Assembly: GCA_019775845.1 (NCBI GenBank)
Contig: JADQAV010000002.1
Span: 930,001-994,000, forward strand
Source: Myrmaecium sp. VS I D KN 1
Taxonomy: Eukaryota > Ascomycota > Dothideomycetes > Valsariales > Valsariaceae
Reading direction: 5' to 3'
Length of the DNA: 64,000 nucleotides
Under the pieces are notes generated by a model. That model searched no databases, was not told the origin of the DNA, and worked only from the letters and a program-made list of their open reading frames with translations. The number at the start of each line of letters is the position of its first letter. Position 1 is the first letter of the stretch. The translations under genes and the position numbers were made by a program. Below, piece by piece: positions 34,334 through 42,649 of this stretch.

Positions 34334-36115
34334 ATGTCGGCTCAAGAGGATACTGGGACCTCCCCAGAGGTCAAGCCTGACTGGTTCGAGCCCGAAGCCT
34401 CTTCCAAGGTCACTCATGCTCTGACGGCCCCGAAGCAACCTCCGCCGGAGACCCCCGAGGAGATCCGCACTCGAAGGCTGGTGATCGCCTCTTTCTGGGT
34501 CGTGGTGATCTTCTTGGGCCTACCGATATGGTGGAAGACCACGACGATATATCGTGCCAATCTGCCGTTGCAGGTTATGAATGAATGGGCGGAAGGCAAG
34601 GTATGCGACCCGTTTCCTATCATATCACGGTCTCAAACTGATGGCTATCAGGTCTGCCGACCAGTCTTTCCTCTACCAATCTCTGTGGAAGCTCCCGAGC
34701 TCCCGCAAATAGACGCGCTCCACTTGCTACGGACGACGCAGCATGCCATTGACGACTTGAACGAGTTCTCGGCGCACCATCTGCGGTTACTCCTCTCCGA
34801 GCAGTCCGGCGCGAACAAGTCGCAGGAAACAGTGTCAGCGAACGGGAACAGAGATGTCCTGTATAGCCGGTCCAAGGGCGAGAACGCCGCATTGACTATC
34901 AGACTGTTGCCAGGTGAAACTGGATCGACTCCCCGAAGCGAGCTCAAGCCTTACTCCCCTACCCTGGATATCTATTACTCTGCGAATCAGATACCCCATT
35001 CTTCGTCGACATCCTCTCCGCTCGCGACATTCGTTGCAAACGAACTGCAGAAGATATACGAAGAGGAGCAGGCCATGCTCGCCTACCTGTTGTCGAAGAG
35101 CTCTACAGCCCACGGATCCAAGATCAAATCGCTTTCGCCAGAGACCACCGCCGCGCTGGAGCGCCAGTCTACCCGTGCCTTCAAGTATGCCCCAACCTAC
35201 CATCTCACCTTCTCGTTGTTCACGCCAACATCTACGCCCTCCGCTTGGGAGATCGAGACCGCCCTGCAGGAGTACATGGCCCCGCTGCTGGCATCGCTTT
35301 CGTCCATCAGCAACTTCACAGTGGACACGCAAGTCCAGCTGTACGCGCAGTTCGCACCCTCCATCCGCCAGCCCGAATACGACCCGGGACTCCAAGCGTG
35401 GACGCTCCGCAAGGAAGATCTCCCCGGCTTCATTAACGCGGCCGAATGGCCTCTCAGTCCCAGCATCGGCGCTGGTCCCACCATCAACTTCGTCCTCTAC
35501 GTCCCCGACGCGAAGCAGACCCCGCTCCTCGTCAAGGAAAGCGGCGCCAACAGCTGGCTCGTCCCGCAATGGGGCGGCGTCATGATCCTGAACCCTCCCA
35601 GCGACTCCAACCCCTCCTTCGTCGACCGAGACGCCCTTCGCCCAGCCATGGCAACGTTCTCCACGCAACTCCTCACCTTCCTCGGGCTCCCCCACACCCC
35701 CGCGTCCCTCCCCCTGCGTCTTTCCACCCTGACCCGCGTCCGCTCCGCCTCCCTACTCTTCTCCGCGTCCTCCACCCTCGGCGCGCTCGCCCGCCTCACC
35801 GAGGCCCTCCCCTCCATCTCCATCCCGGACGCCGTCGCCGAGTCCGTCAACACGGCGATCGAGCACCTCAACCTGGCCTGCCACGACCTCCGCGACGGCC
35901 GCTTCCACGGCGCGCTGGAGAACGCGCGGACGGCGGAACGGGAGGCCGAGAAGGCCTTCTTCGAGCCCAGCATGGTCGGCCAGGTCTACTTCCCCGATGA
36001 GCACAAGGTGGCGGTCTACCTGCCCCTGTTGGGCCCCGTCGCCGTGCCGATGATCATGGCGGCGTTGTCGGAGGTTAAGAGGTTGGCTAAGAAGAAGAAG
36101 AATAAGGCGCAGTGA
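34334..36115 (+). CDS. GPI17: GPI transamidase subunit PIG-S / Gpi17
   Basis: Exons 34334-34600 and 34652-36115 give 576 residues. The N-terminal membrane helix (LVIASFWVVVIFLGLPIWW, residues about 49-67) is followed by TTTIYRANLPLQVMNEWAEG, typical of PIG-S. The large lumenal domain contains YSPTLDIYYSANQIPHSS, GPTINFVLYVPD and WLVPQWGGVMILNPP. A C-terminal helix (VAVYLPLLGPVAVPMIMAAL) ends in a Lys-rich cytosolic tail. PIG-S belongs to the ER complex that attaches GPI anchors to proteins. I infer a 51-bp intron at 34601-34651 because it has a GTATGC donor and ATCAG acceptor and its removal gives EGK-VCRPVFPL, the expected family sequence; read through, it adds 17 residues and repeats VC. 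Confidence 0.88.
   Translation: MSAQEDTGTSPEVKPDWFEPEASSKVTHALTAPKQPPPETPEEIRTRRLVIASFWVVVIFLGLPIWWKTTTIYRANLPLQVMNEWAEGKVCDPFPIISRSQTDGYQVCRPVFPLPISVEAPELPQIDALHLLRTTQHAIDDLNEFSAHHLRLLLSEQSGANKSQETVSANGNRDVLYSRSKGENAALTIRLLPGETGSTPRSELKPYSPTLDIYYSANQIPHSSSTSSPLATFVANELQKIYEEEQAMLAYLLSKSSTAHGSKIKSLSPETTAALERQSTRAFKYAPTYHLTFSLFTPTSTPSAWEIETALQEYMAPLLASLSSISNFTVDTQVQLYAQFAPSIRQPEYDPGLQAWTLRKEDLPGFINAAEWPLSPSIGAGPTINFVLYVPDAKQTPLLVKESGANSWLVPQWGGVMILNPPSDSNPSFVDRDALRPAMATFSTQLLTFLGLPHTPASLPLRLSTLTRVRSASLLFSASSTLGALARLTEALPSISIPDAVAESVNTAIEHLNLACHDLRDGRFHGALENARTAEREAEKAFFEPSMVGQVYFPDEHKVAVYLPLLGPVAVPMIMAALSEVKRLAKKKKNKAQ
34601..34651 (+). other. Stop-free 51-bp intron in PIG-S
   Basis: GTATGC donor, CTGAT branch-like site, ATCAG acceptor, no in-frame stop, length divisible by three. 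The first bases of the intron and of the following exon encode the same VC dipeptide, so both versions look coding. Confidence 0.7.
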
Positions 36116-36782
36116 GGGGAGGTGGGGAGACGCTCTGGATTTTCACGCCTCCAGCGGTGTGTTGCCGTGATGTCCTCTGCGCGCAGGCACCGCGTGCAAA
36201 AGTATACTTTTACTCGCAACGTTGCTTTCGAAAAGCAGCTCGTCCGAACTGGAGGAACAAGCGTTCACGGACCGAGGACGAGACGAAGGAATCCTTCCTA
36301 CATACGCAACCATCATCGTCCTCGTCTGCGGTTTCAGGCTGTAGTATATCTACCTTACCTCCCGACGAGTTTCTTGCAGTTTTCCCTTCCGCTGTCCACC
36401 GCGGTGGAAATGTGTCCTGGTCGGGACACTACTGCAAACAAGTGCCCATCGATATATATCGTCCTGCCTCATCCGCCCATCCTCACCCCGCCTGCTGGAA
36501 TGGGGATGATTGGCGGCGATTAATGGCGGGAAGACCCGCGGCAGGGGGGCTGGCACTGGTTCTACCTTAAGAAGGTGACTGACTCACGGGAGGAGTCCAT
36601 CGTAATGGTACTCACGAAGCTCACAAGCCAACAGGCCAAAAATGAAAGTGAGAGAAAGAAGAAAAATAACAGATCAATAAATAGGAGAACCAAAGGTCTC
36701 GAGCCAAGAGTACGTACAATAGGAAACAAGAAGAAGAGGAAGAAAAAATGAGAGCACAAGAGCAAAACCGACAACACAACCC
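36116..36782. other. Convergent intergenic region (PIG-S / orphan membrane gene)
   Basis: About 670 bp; contains an A/G-rich stretch near 36640-36760. No gene supported. Confidence 0.5.
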
Positions 36783-38720
36783 TCACCCCGACCCCCTCGT
36801 CGCCGACGACACCACCACCACCACCGCCGTCCCCACCACCCTCGTCCCCCTCAACGTCACCACGTCGTCGGCCCGCAGGCCCAAGACGTACTGCAGACCC
36901 CGCCAGGCGCTGCTGCCGGGCGGCAGCTGCTGGTCGGCCCGGTAACGCACGCATGTGCCCCCCGGCCGCAGCGGGATGCAGGGCAGGCCGTGGAACTCTT
37001 GAGGTCGACGTTCAATGTCGTCGTCGTTGTTGTCGTGGTGATGAAGGGCAAGGTGCTGCGCTGCGGCTTCGGTGGGGTGTGTGGGGGCGGAAGTGATGAG
37101 GGATGCGGGTGTGCTGGTGGTTGTGGTTATGGTTGCGAGCGTGGTGGAAAGGGAGAACGAGGATGAGGATAAGGATGGGAGGACCGCGTGAGAGGACACA
37201 ATAGGTGCGAGGACGGTTTCTGCGGGTACGATGGCTCGCCGCGTTCGCCGAGCTGCTATGATGGAGGCGGGGGTTTCGGGCGTAGATGTCCACGCTGCGG
37301 ATGGCGTTCGGGTTATTCGGATCTCGCGCTTCTCTTTCTCCTTTCTGTCGTCATCTTCATACAGCACCTGCTGCTCCGACTCTTCAATCCAATCCGCTTT
37401 CTTCTCGAACTTCTCGTCATTTCCATCGCTGCTGACAAGCTCTTTCCAATCAAACCCCACAATCACACCTCTTTTCTCTCCTGCGCTCAGCCGAGATTCC
37501 GTATTCTCCGACGACGCAATCGCCATATTCGTCGTGAAGCTGAAACCAGATCTCAACGCAGTAGCGTCTCCGAGCATCTGCACCGACCCCGTTCTCCGCT
37601 CCAACGGCAGCGTCAGCATCGCGCCCACCACCGTCGGTCGCGATACCGCGGACAACGCCCAGGCCCCGAGCACCAGCCGGCGCATGGCCCCCGTTGCCAT
37701 CCTCCTGTTACCGCTGCGAGCCCTCCGGTACGTGCTAATCCGGAGGCGCTGCCAGGCCGCGGCGATGCGGTGCCCTTCCCAGAGCAGCACGATGAGCCCG
37801 CTGACGAGCGAGAGGCAGGTCACCAGCACGACCACGTCGAGGGGCATCGGCCGAACGCTCTCGGAGACTTGAGCGGGTGCAGCGATGGCGCATCCGTAGG
37901 GGGGTGCGTGGGTTGAGCATCTTCCTTGATTGGAGGTGCCTTGGGGAAGGGCTGGAGGGAGGCGGGGTGTGGGCGATGGCGCCGTAGAGGGTGAAAAAGG
38001 TTGTCGGAGCTCGAGTGGTGCTTCCGAGGAGGAATCTCGGGCCAGGAGAGGGTCGAGCGCGGTTGACGTCGTCAGGGTGCCTTCTGAGCTTGGGATCGTC
38101 ACAAGTTCCGGTGTCGAAACGGGTAGCGCATCATGCAGCGGCTGCCTGTCGGCAAGGCGTGGCGTGATGATGGGAGTCGGGAGGGTGGTTGCATCTTTGA
38201 CGACATTGGTACTCTGCAGCCCAGGCGCAGTCACCACCGCTGCATCCACGCTCTCCAACCGCGCCGCCCAACCGTCGCATCTGCGGTCGACCTGCATCCA
38301 AACACGCTGTTGCGGCCGTACGGTCAAAGGCGGGTGGTGCAGATGATGAAGGTACTGATGGCGATGGTGCCGTTCCCGCACGTGGTGGAACACGTGGCGC
38401 AGGAGCGGGAAGACGATGCCGAGGAACAGGGCGCCGGAGCAGGCGAGCACGGCGGCGCCGCACAGCAGGACGACGAACTTGCACGGGTGCATCCGCTGGA
38501 TCCGCTTCACCTCCTCCTCGGCCGGCTGGAAGAACCGCTCCAGCGCCCGCTCCGACACGTCGATCCGGGCCATGGGGGACGGCGAGCGGCGGCCGCGCCC
38601 GGCGGGGAGGACGAGCGGGCCCGGGCTGGGGGATTCGATGAGAGGGTACGGTTCGGCGACGCCGGGGAGAGCGGTGGATGCCAGCTTTGGGCCTCTTCGG
38701 AAGGGGATGGTGAACAGCAT
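36783..38720 (-). CDS. Orphan membrane protein with His-rich segment
   Basis: A single open frame of 645 residues that I do not recognise. Hydrophobic segments at residues about 81-107 (FVVLLCGAAVLACSGALFLG) and 293-314 (LDVVVLVTCLSLVSGLIVLL), and a weaker one at 347-368, suggest two or three membrane passes. Directly after the first lies a His/Arg-rich stretch (residues 108-129, HHVRERHHRHQYLHHLHH). Much of the rest is Thr/Ser/Pro-rich and probably disordered; the tail includes a Cys-containing block (GLPCIPLRPGGTCVRYRADQ). The start at 38720 is the first ATG after an upstream stop. Codon use is GC-rich like its neighbours and the frame is open over 1.9 kb, which supports a real gene. An undetected intron is possible. 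Confidence 0.6.
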   Translation of the reverse strand: MLFTIPFRRGPKLASTALPGVAEPYPLIESPSPGPLVLPAGRGRRSPSPMARIDVSERALERFFQPAEEEVKRIQRMHPCKFVVLLCGAAVLACSGALFLGIVFPLLRHVFHHVRERHHRHQYLHHLHHPPLTVRPQQRVWMQVDRRCDGWAARLESVDAAVVTAPGLQSTNVVKDATTLPTPIITPRLADRQPLHDALPVSTPELVTIPSSEGTLTTSTALDPLLARDSSSEAPLELRQPFSPSTAPSPTPRLPPALPQGTSNQGRCSTHAPPYGCAIAAPAQVSESVRPMPLDVVVLVTCLSLVSGLIVLLWEGHRIAAAWQRLRISTYRRARSGNRRMATGAMRRLVLGAWALSAVSRPTVVGAMLTLPLERRTGSVQMLGDATALRSGFSFTTNMAIASSENTESRLSAGEKRGVIVGFDWKELVSSDGNDEKFEKKADWIEESEQQVLYEDDDRKEKEKREIRITRTPSAAWTSTPETPASIIAARRTRRAIVPAETVLAPIVSSHAVLPSLSSSSFSLSTTLATITTTTSTPASLITSAPTHPTEAAAQHLALHHHDNNDDDIERRPQEFHGLPCIPLRPGGTCVRYRADQQLPPGSSAWRGLQYVLGLRADDVVTLRGTRVVGTAVVVVVSSATRGSG

Positions 38721-39195
38721 AGTGGGAAATGGTGTAGGATCTGAAGATATGTAGGAATGAAAGGTGGTATGGAGGATGAGGCGCAGAGGCAGATGCTGAA
38801 TGAGTGTAGAGTGTGATTATAGTGTCCGATTGATGCAGATACGCTTCTTCCGTTTGGGGTAACGACTGAAATACTGAGACGGATGAATGGCGGATGGGAG
38901 ATTGAAGAGGGCCGGCCTCAGACGGGAGGCTGTGATGGTGAGTTTGTGAGAGATACCTAGTAGAGCAGAACTGTTCGACAGCGGCGTGACGTCGCAGTAG
39001 TCTGAGGGAGGAGCTGCCGGAGGAGAGGGAAGGAGGTTCGGATTCCAGTCGTTGCTCACCAATGCAGAAGGAAACATCAGCAACCTTGGTACCCAGGGAA
39101 AAGCTGGTAAAGTAAGTAGGTATAGACACCTTGGTGACCGTAGTGTTAACAAATACATACGTAGCAAGAATGAGAGATATAGGGACGACCACCCC
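38721..39195. other. Intergenic: orphan gene promoter and RRN9-gene 3' flank
   Basis: About 475 bp, no gene seen. Minus-strand open frames in this stretch overlap the orphan gene in another frame and look like chance. Confidence 0.45.
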
Positions 39196-41841
39196 CTATT
39201 CACTCTCACTCTCACTCCCACGCTCCCCACTCCACCCATCCTTCCCCTTCGGCCTCCTCCTCTTCTTCCGATCCGCTCCCCTCACAGCCGGCATACCAAC
39301 GACAGGCTCCAGCCAGCCGATCGCATGAACGCCAGCCTCGATCCGCTCCGCCCGCTCTCGAACCTGCCCGCGCGGGTCGTAGCCATGTACGCGTCGGACG
39401 TGCTTGACGACCTGGTACGGCAGCCGGAACGTCTTCGCGTGCGCCCGACAGTCCCGGTGCGGGCAGTGCAGCCCGTTCGGGTCAAAGAACGGTCGTTCCG
39501 CTTCCTCCTCCGCTTCCTCCTCCGCTTCCTCCTCCGCTTCTTCTTCTTCTTCGTCTTCCGCTCCGTCTCCCTCCACTTCCGCCTCACTCCGGGCGCGTCG
39601 GGGCAACACCCGCTCCACCACCTCATCCTCCCGTCCCCCATCCGCGCCAAACGTCCGCCACTCCATCCCCTCGCCGAACAGCGTCGCGCACCGTGCCGCC
39701 GCCCGCCTCACCGCCGCCGGATCCCACCCGACCATCGCTGCGACCCCGAGCACCTCGCTCCAGTCCCGCAGGCCCGTGCGGCCGTGGTGGCGGCGGCGGT
39801 GATGATGATGAGGATGTTCGGAGCTTGCGCCCGATGCAGAGGAGGCTACGGAACTGGCGCGGCTGTGGCTGCGACTTCGACTGCTCCTGCGACTGCGACT
39901 GCGACTGCGCCGGCCGCGGTCGGATCTGGTGGGTGAGTCCGGCGCTGTCACTTCCTCGTGTTGCTCTCCTCCGCGCTCGTGGTCGCTCGCCGCATGGTTT
40001 TCCCCTTCTCCTCCACCTTCCTCCGCATCCCCGTTCGCAGCAGCAGCAAGCCGTTTGCGCATGAGGTAGTAGCTCTCCCCCGGCAAAGGTTTGGGATACA
40101 CACTCGGCCGCCCTCTTTTCTTCTTGGTCGGCGATGCCGCCGAAGGCCCATCTACCTCCTGCATCTGCCCTTCTTCCTCCTGCGGCGCCGAGTCCGCCGC
40201 GGGGACAGGGACGTACTTCCTCGGCCGACCTCTTCGCTTCTTCTCTGTAACCGCCGACCGACCCTGTGCTTCTTCTCCTTTCGATCGGGATCCGGACCGG
40301 GACCGTGGCGGTCCCGAACCCGATCGGCTCCGGCCCCGTCTGCCGCCTTCCGCGTCGCTGTGGGGTTCGGGGCTCGGAGAGAAGTGGTTGTTCCTCGAGC
40401 GATCGAGGGCTAGGAGGAGGGTGTCGAACTTGGCCAGTAGGCTGTTGATGCTGGGCTGCAGCAGGCGCCGGGCCTCGTCGTCGTCGGCGAGGATGTCCGG
40501 GCGACCATTATTCTGCAGAGGCTCGTCTTCTTGGAGCGAGCCCTTCTTAGGTGGTAGTAGCGGAGGAGAGGACCGTGGTAGTGAGGGTGTTCGCGAATGA
40601 TCTCGGGTGGAAAAGGCTGCTGAAGTTGCCCGGCTTCGTGAGCGGGATTTGCTTCTGCTCTGTCGTCGTCTTTTCATTTGTCGTTGCTCCCGTCTCTGCG
40701 TCTCTTCGTAATCGCTTCCGCTCTCGTCCCCACTGGACTGCCTGATCCCTCTCGAGACGCCCGCATTGGGAAGGCCGTCTGCAGGATACACCTCTTCCAT
40801 CGCATCTTCGTATTCACTCGTCCCTTCACTGACCCTGCTCCGACTCCTCGTTGACCTCCTTCCGCCATCCCCGCGACTCTCATCTTCGGCCTTCACGCCT
40901 GTGTCCTTCTTCCGCCTTTTCGCCTCCCTCCCCACTTCCCGGTCCTCTGCCACCTCCTCCCCCTCCGCGTTCACATCCTCCCACTCCCTGGCCCACCACC
41001 GCTCCTTCGCCTTCCGCAACACCAACGCCAACACCTCCTCCCCCAACTCTTCCCCGGGCCTCCTCACCGCCCTCGCCGTCCCCACCGTGTACGCCTCCTC
41101 CCCATCCCCCACCCAGCGCCTCCACCAACCCTCACTCTCCACCCGCGGCACGAGCTCCGGCTCGACCGGCCACGCCGTCCACACCCGCGGCGGCACCCAC
41201 CCCCCCCGCTCCTGCGGGTCCACCCACCGGTTCTTGCTCCGCCACATCGTCGTTGTCGTCGCGTCCCCATCCCCTGTTGGCTGCGGCCGCCGCAACCGCG
41301 CCTTCAGCGCGTGCGCCGCGTACAGGTGCGCGCCCAGATCCGCCGCCCGCTCGCGATCGAGCGCCTGGGCGAGCGCGCGCTCGGCTTCCGTGTGGTGCTG
41401 CCACGCCCGCGAGGAGCCGGGGAACCGGTTCGGTCGGACGTCCTCCTCCTCCTCTTCTTCTTCTTCTTCCTCATTGTAGTCCTCGTCGTCGTCGTGTTCC
41501 GCCCCATTGGTGTGGTCTGCGCGGTGGCGTAGCCTCGCCCATTGGGCTTCGTGCTTGAGAATGGAGGAGTGCTGGTTGCTGCCGGTTGCTGGGATGATGG
41601 GTGAGGTGGGCGGGGGGAAGGAGGAAGCTTCTCCGTCGGCGTCGGCGGCTCGGTCGATGTCGGGCAGGGGGGTATCGTGGTCAGAGGTTGGAGGGTCATT
41701 CTGCTGCTGCTGTCCGCCGAAGAGGGAGGAATGCCCTCGGTGTTGTGGTTGCGGAGGTGAAGTCGACGCGCCTTGCGGAGGCGGGGATGATGCCGGTGGT
41801 GGCGGTGGTGGAGGGAGCGGGTCACCGCCGAACAGAGACAT
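39196..41841 (-). CDS. RRN9: RNA polymerase I initiation factor, RRN9-domain protein with AT-hooks and C2H2 finger
   Basis: Single exon, 881 residues from the ATG at 41841 (MSLFGGDPLPPPP); the frame is open another 34 codons upstream, but that leader is not protein-like. An Rrn9 domain lies at residues about 150-240 (ADLGAHLYAAHALKARLRRP, then VWTAWPVEPELVPR). Rrn9 is part of the upstream activation factor at rDNA promoters in yeast. Two AT-hook-like motifs follow, KKRRGRPRKYVP near 535 and KKKRGRPSVYPKP near 575. A C2H2-type finger sits near 792-815 (CPHRDC ... KHVRRVH). Between them are Arg/Ser-rich and acidic runs. It is more than twice the length of yeast Rrn9. The rDNA role is inferred from the domain; the extra DNA-binding motifs fit promoter binding. 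Confidence 0.75.
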   Translation of the reverse strand: MSLFGGDPLPPPPPPPASSPPPQGASTSPPQPQHRGHSSLFGGQQQQNDPPTSDHDTPLPDIDRAADADGEASSFPPPTSPIIPATGSNQHSSILKHEAQWARLRHRADHTNGAEHDDDEDYNEEEEEEEEEEDVRPNRFPGSSRAWQHHTEAERALAQALDRERAADLGAHLYAAHALKARLRRPQPTGDGDATTTTMWRSKNRWVDPQERGGWVPPRVWTAWPVEPELVPRVESEGWWRRWVGDGEEAYTVGTARAVRRPGEELGEEVLALVLRKAKERWWAREWEDVNAEGEEVAEDREVGREAKRRKKDTGVKAEDESRGDGGRRSTRSRSRVSEGTSEYEDAMEEVYPADGLPNAGVSRGIRQSSGDESGSDYEETQRREQRQMKRRRQSRSKSRSRSRATSAAFSTRDHSRTPSLPRSSPPLLPPKKGSLQEDEPLQNNGRPDILADDDEARRLLQPSINSLLAKFDTLLLALDRSRNNHFSPSPEPHSDAEGGRRGRSRSGSGPPRSRSGSRSKGEEAQGRSAVTEKKRRGRPRKYVPVPAADSAPQEEEGQMQEVDGPSAASPTKKKRGRPSVYPKPLPGESYYLMRKRLAAAANGDAEEGGGEGENHAASDHERGGEQHEEVTAPDSPTRSDRGRRSRSRSRRSSRSRSHSRASSVASSASGASSEHPHHHHRRRHHGRTGLRDWSEVLGVAAMVGWDPAAVRRAAARCATLFGEGMEWRTFGADGGREDEVVERVLPRRARSEAEVEGDGAEDEEEEEAEEEAEEEAEEEAERPFFDPNGLHCPHRDCRAHAKTFRLPYQVVKHVRRVHGYDPRGQVRERAERIEAGVHAIGWLEPVVGMPAVRGADRKKRRRPKGKDGWSGERGSESESE

Positions 41842-42649
41842 GTTTGATTTGCTCTCTACTCCGCCGGGGGGCCGATTGTTCTCGACGTGGTTGCGTGAAG
41901 AGCGATTGACAATGATGTTTTCCGAAGGTCGAACAAGGTTCAAGTCCTTATCGATAGCGGCGGCGCGGATGCCCTTGCGGACGGAAAATCCGAGGGTTCA
42001 GGGTCTTGGGTTCCGCTTTCAGCCTTGCATGCCTGACCTGGTTGCTTGTGACAATCTACTAAATAGTACATAGTAAATGCCATCGTATCGAAAACCAGAA
42101 GCTGGTACATCTTAGCAGTCACTTATATCATTATAAAAAAGCTGTCATTTCTAGATTGGTCAACCCGTTCATATTGCCTCCTTCACTACCGAAGTCCTAA
42201 CTTGTTTCCCTTTTGATTTGATAATTTATAGTGTGTGCTATTTCAAATACTTTATCAACTCTGTAAACGCCAACAACTATACTCAGATCGAGTAAACCTC
42301 CGAATGCTGAGTCAAAATCCCTCAGTTAGATATAAATGAGTGGAAAGTGTAATACTTGGTACGTATTGCACACGAATACCATTAATATGTCAACAACCGG
42401 ACAAAAACGAATGATCCATCGATAAGGTTGCAAAATGCAATAGTAAATACTATATTGACCACACCCAAGGAATGAAGTAGACCCAATCCCAAGTACCGCT
42501 AGCACACTCCAGATAAACAGAAGAGTAGACCGCCTGAAAGTCACACACCCCTCACCAATTACAGAGGAAACAAAAACGCCTCGTAAACCTCGTCAAGAAA
42601 GATGGTGGTATCATCAACGCACTCCCCTTCTCCTCCCAACATCCCTCTC
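41842..42649. other. Intergenic: RRN9 promoter and SPC7 3' flank, AT-rich
   Basis: About 800 bp. From roughly 42060 to 42560 the base composition is clearly AT-rich compared with the flanking genes. No gene or element recognised. Confidence 0.5.

Noticed and set aside
38131-39192. 353-codon minus-strand frame overlapping the orphan membrane gene
   Set aside because: It would share DNA with the longer frame. Its tail is the Arg/Pro/Ala-rich signature of a shifted GC-rich frame.
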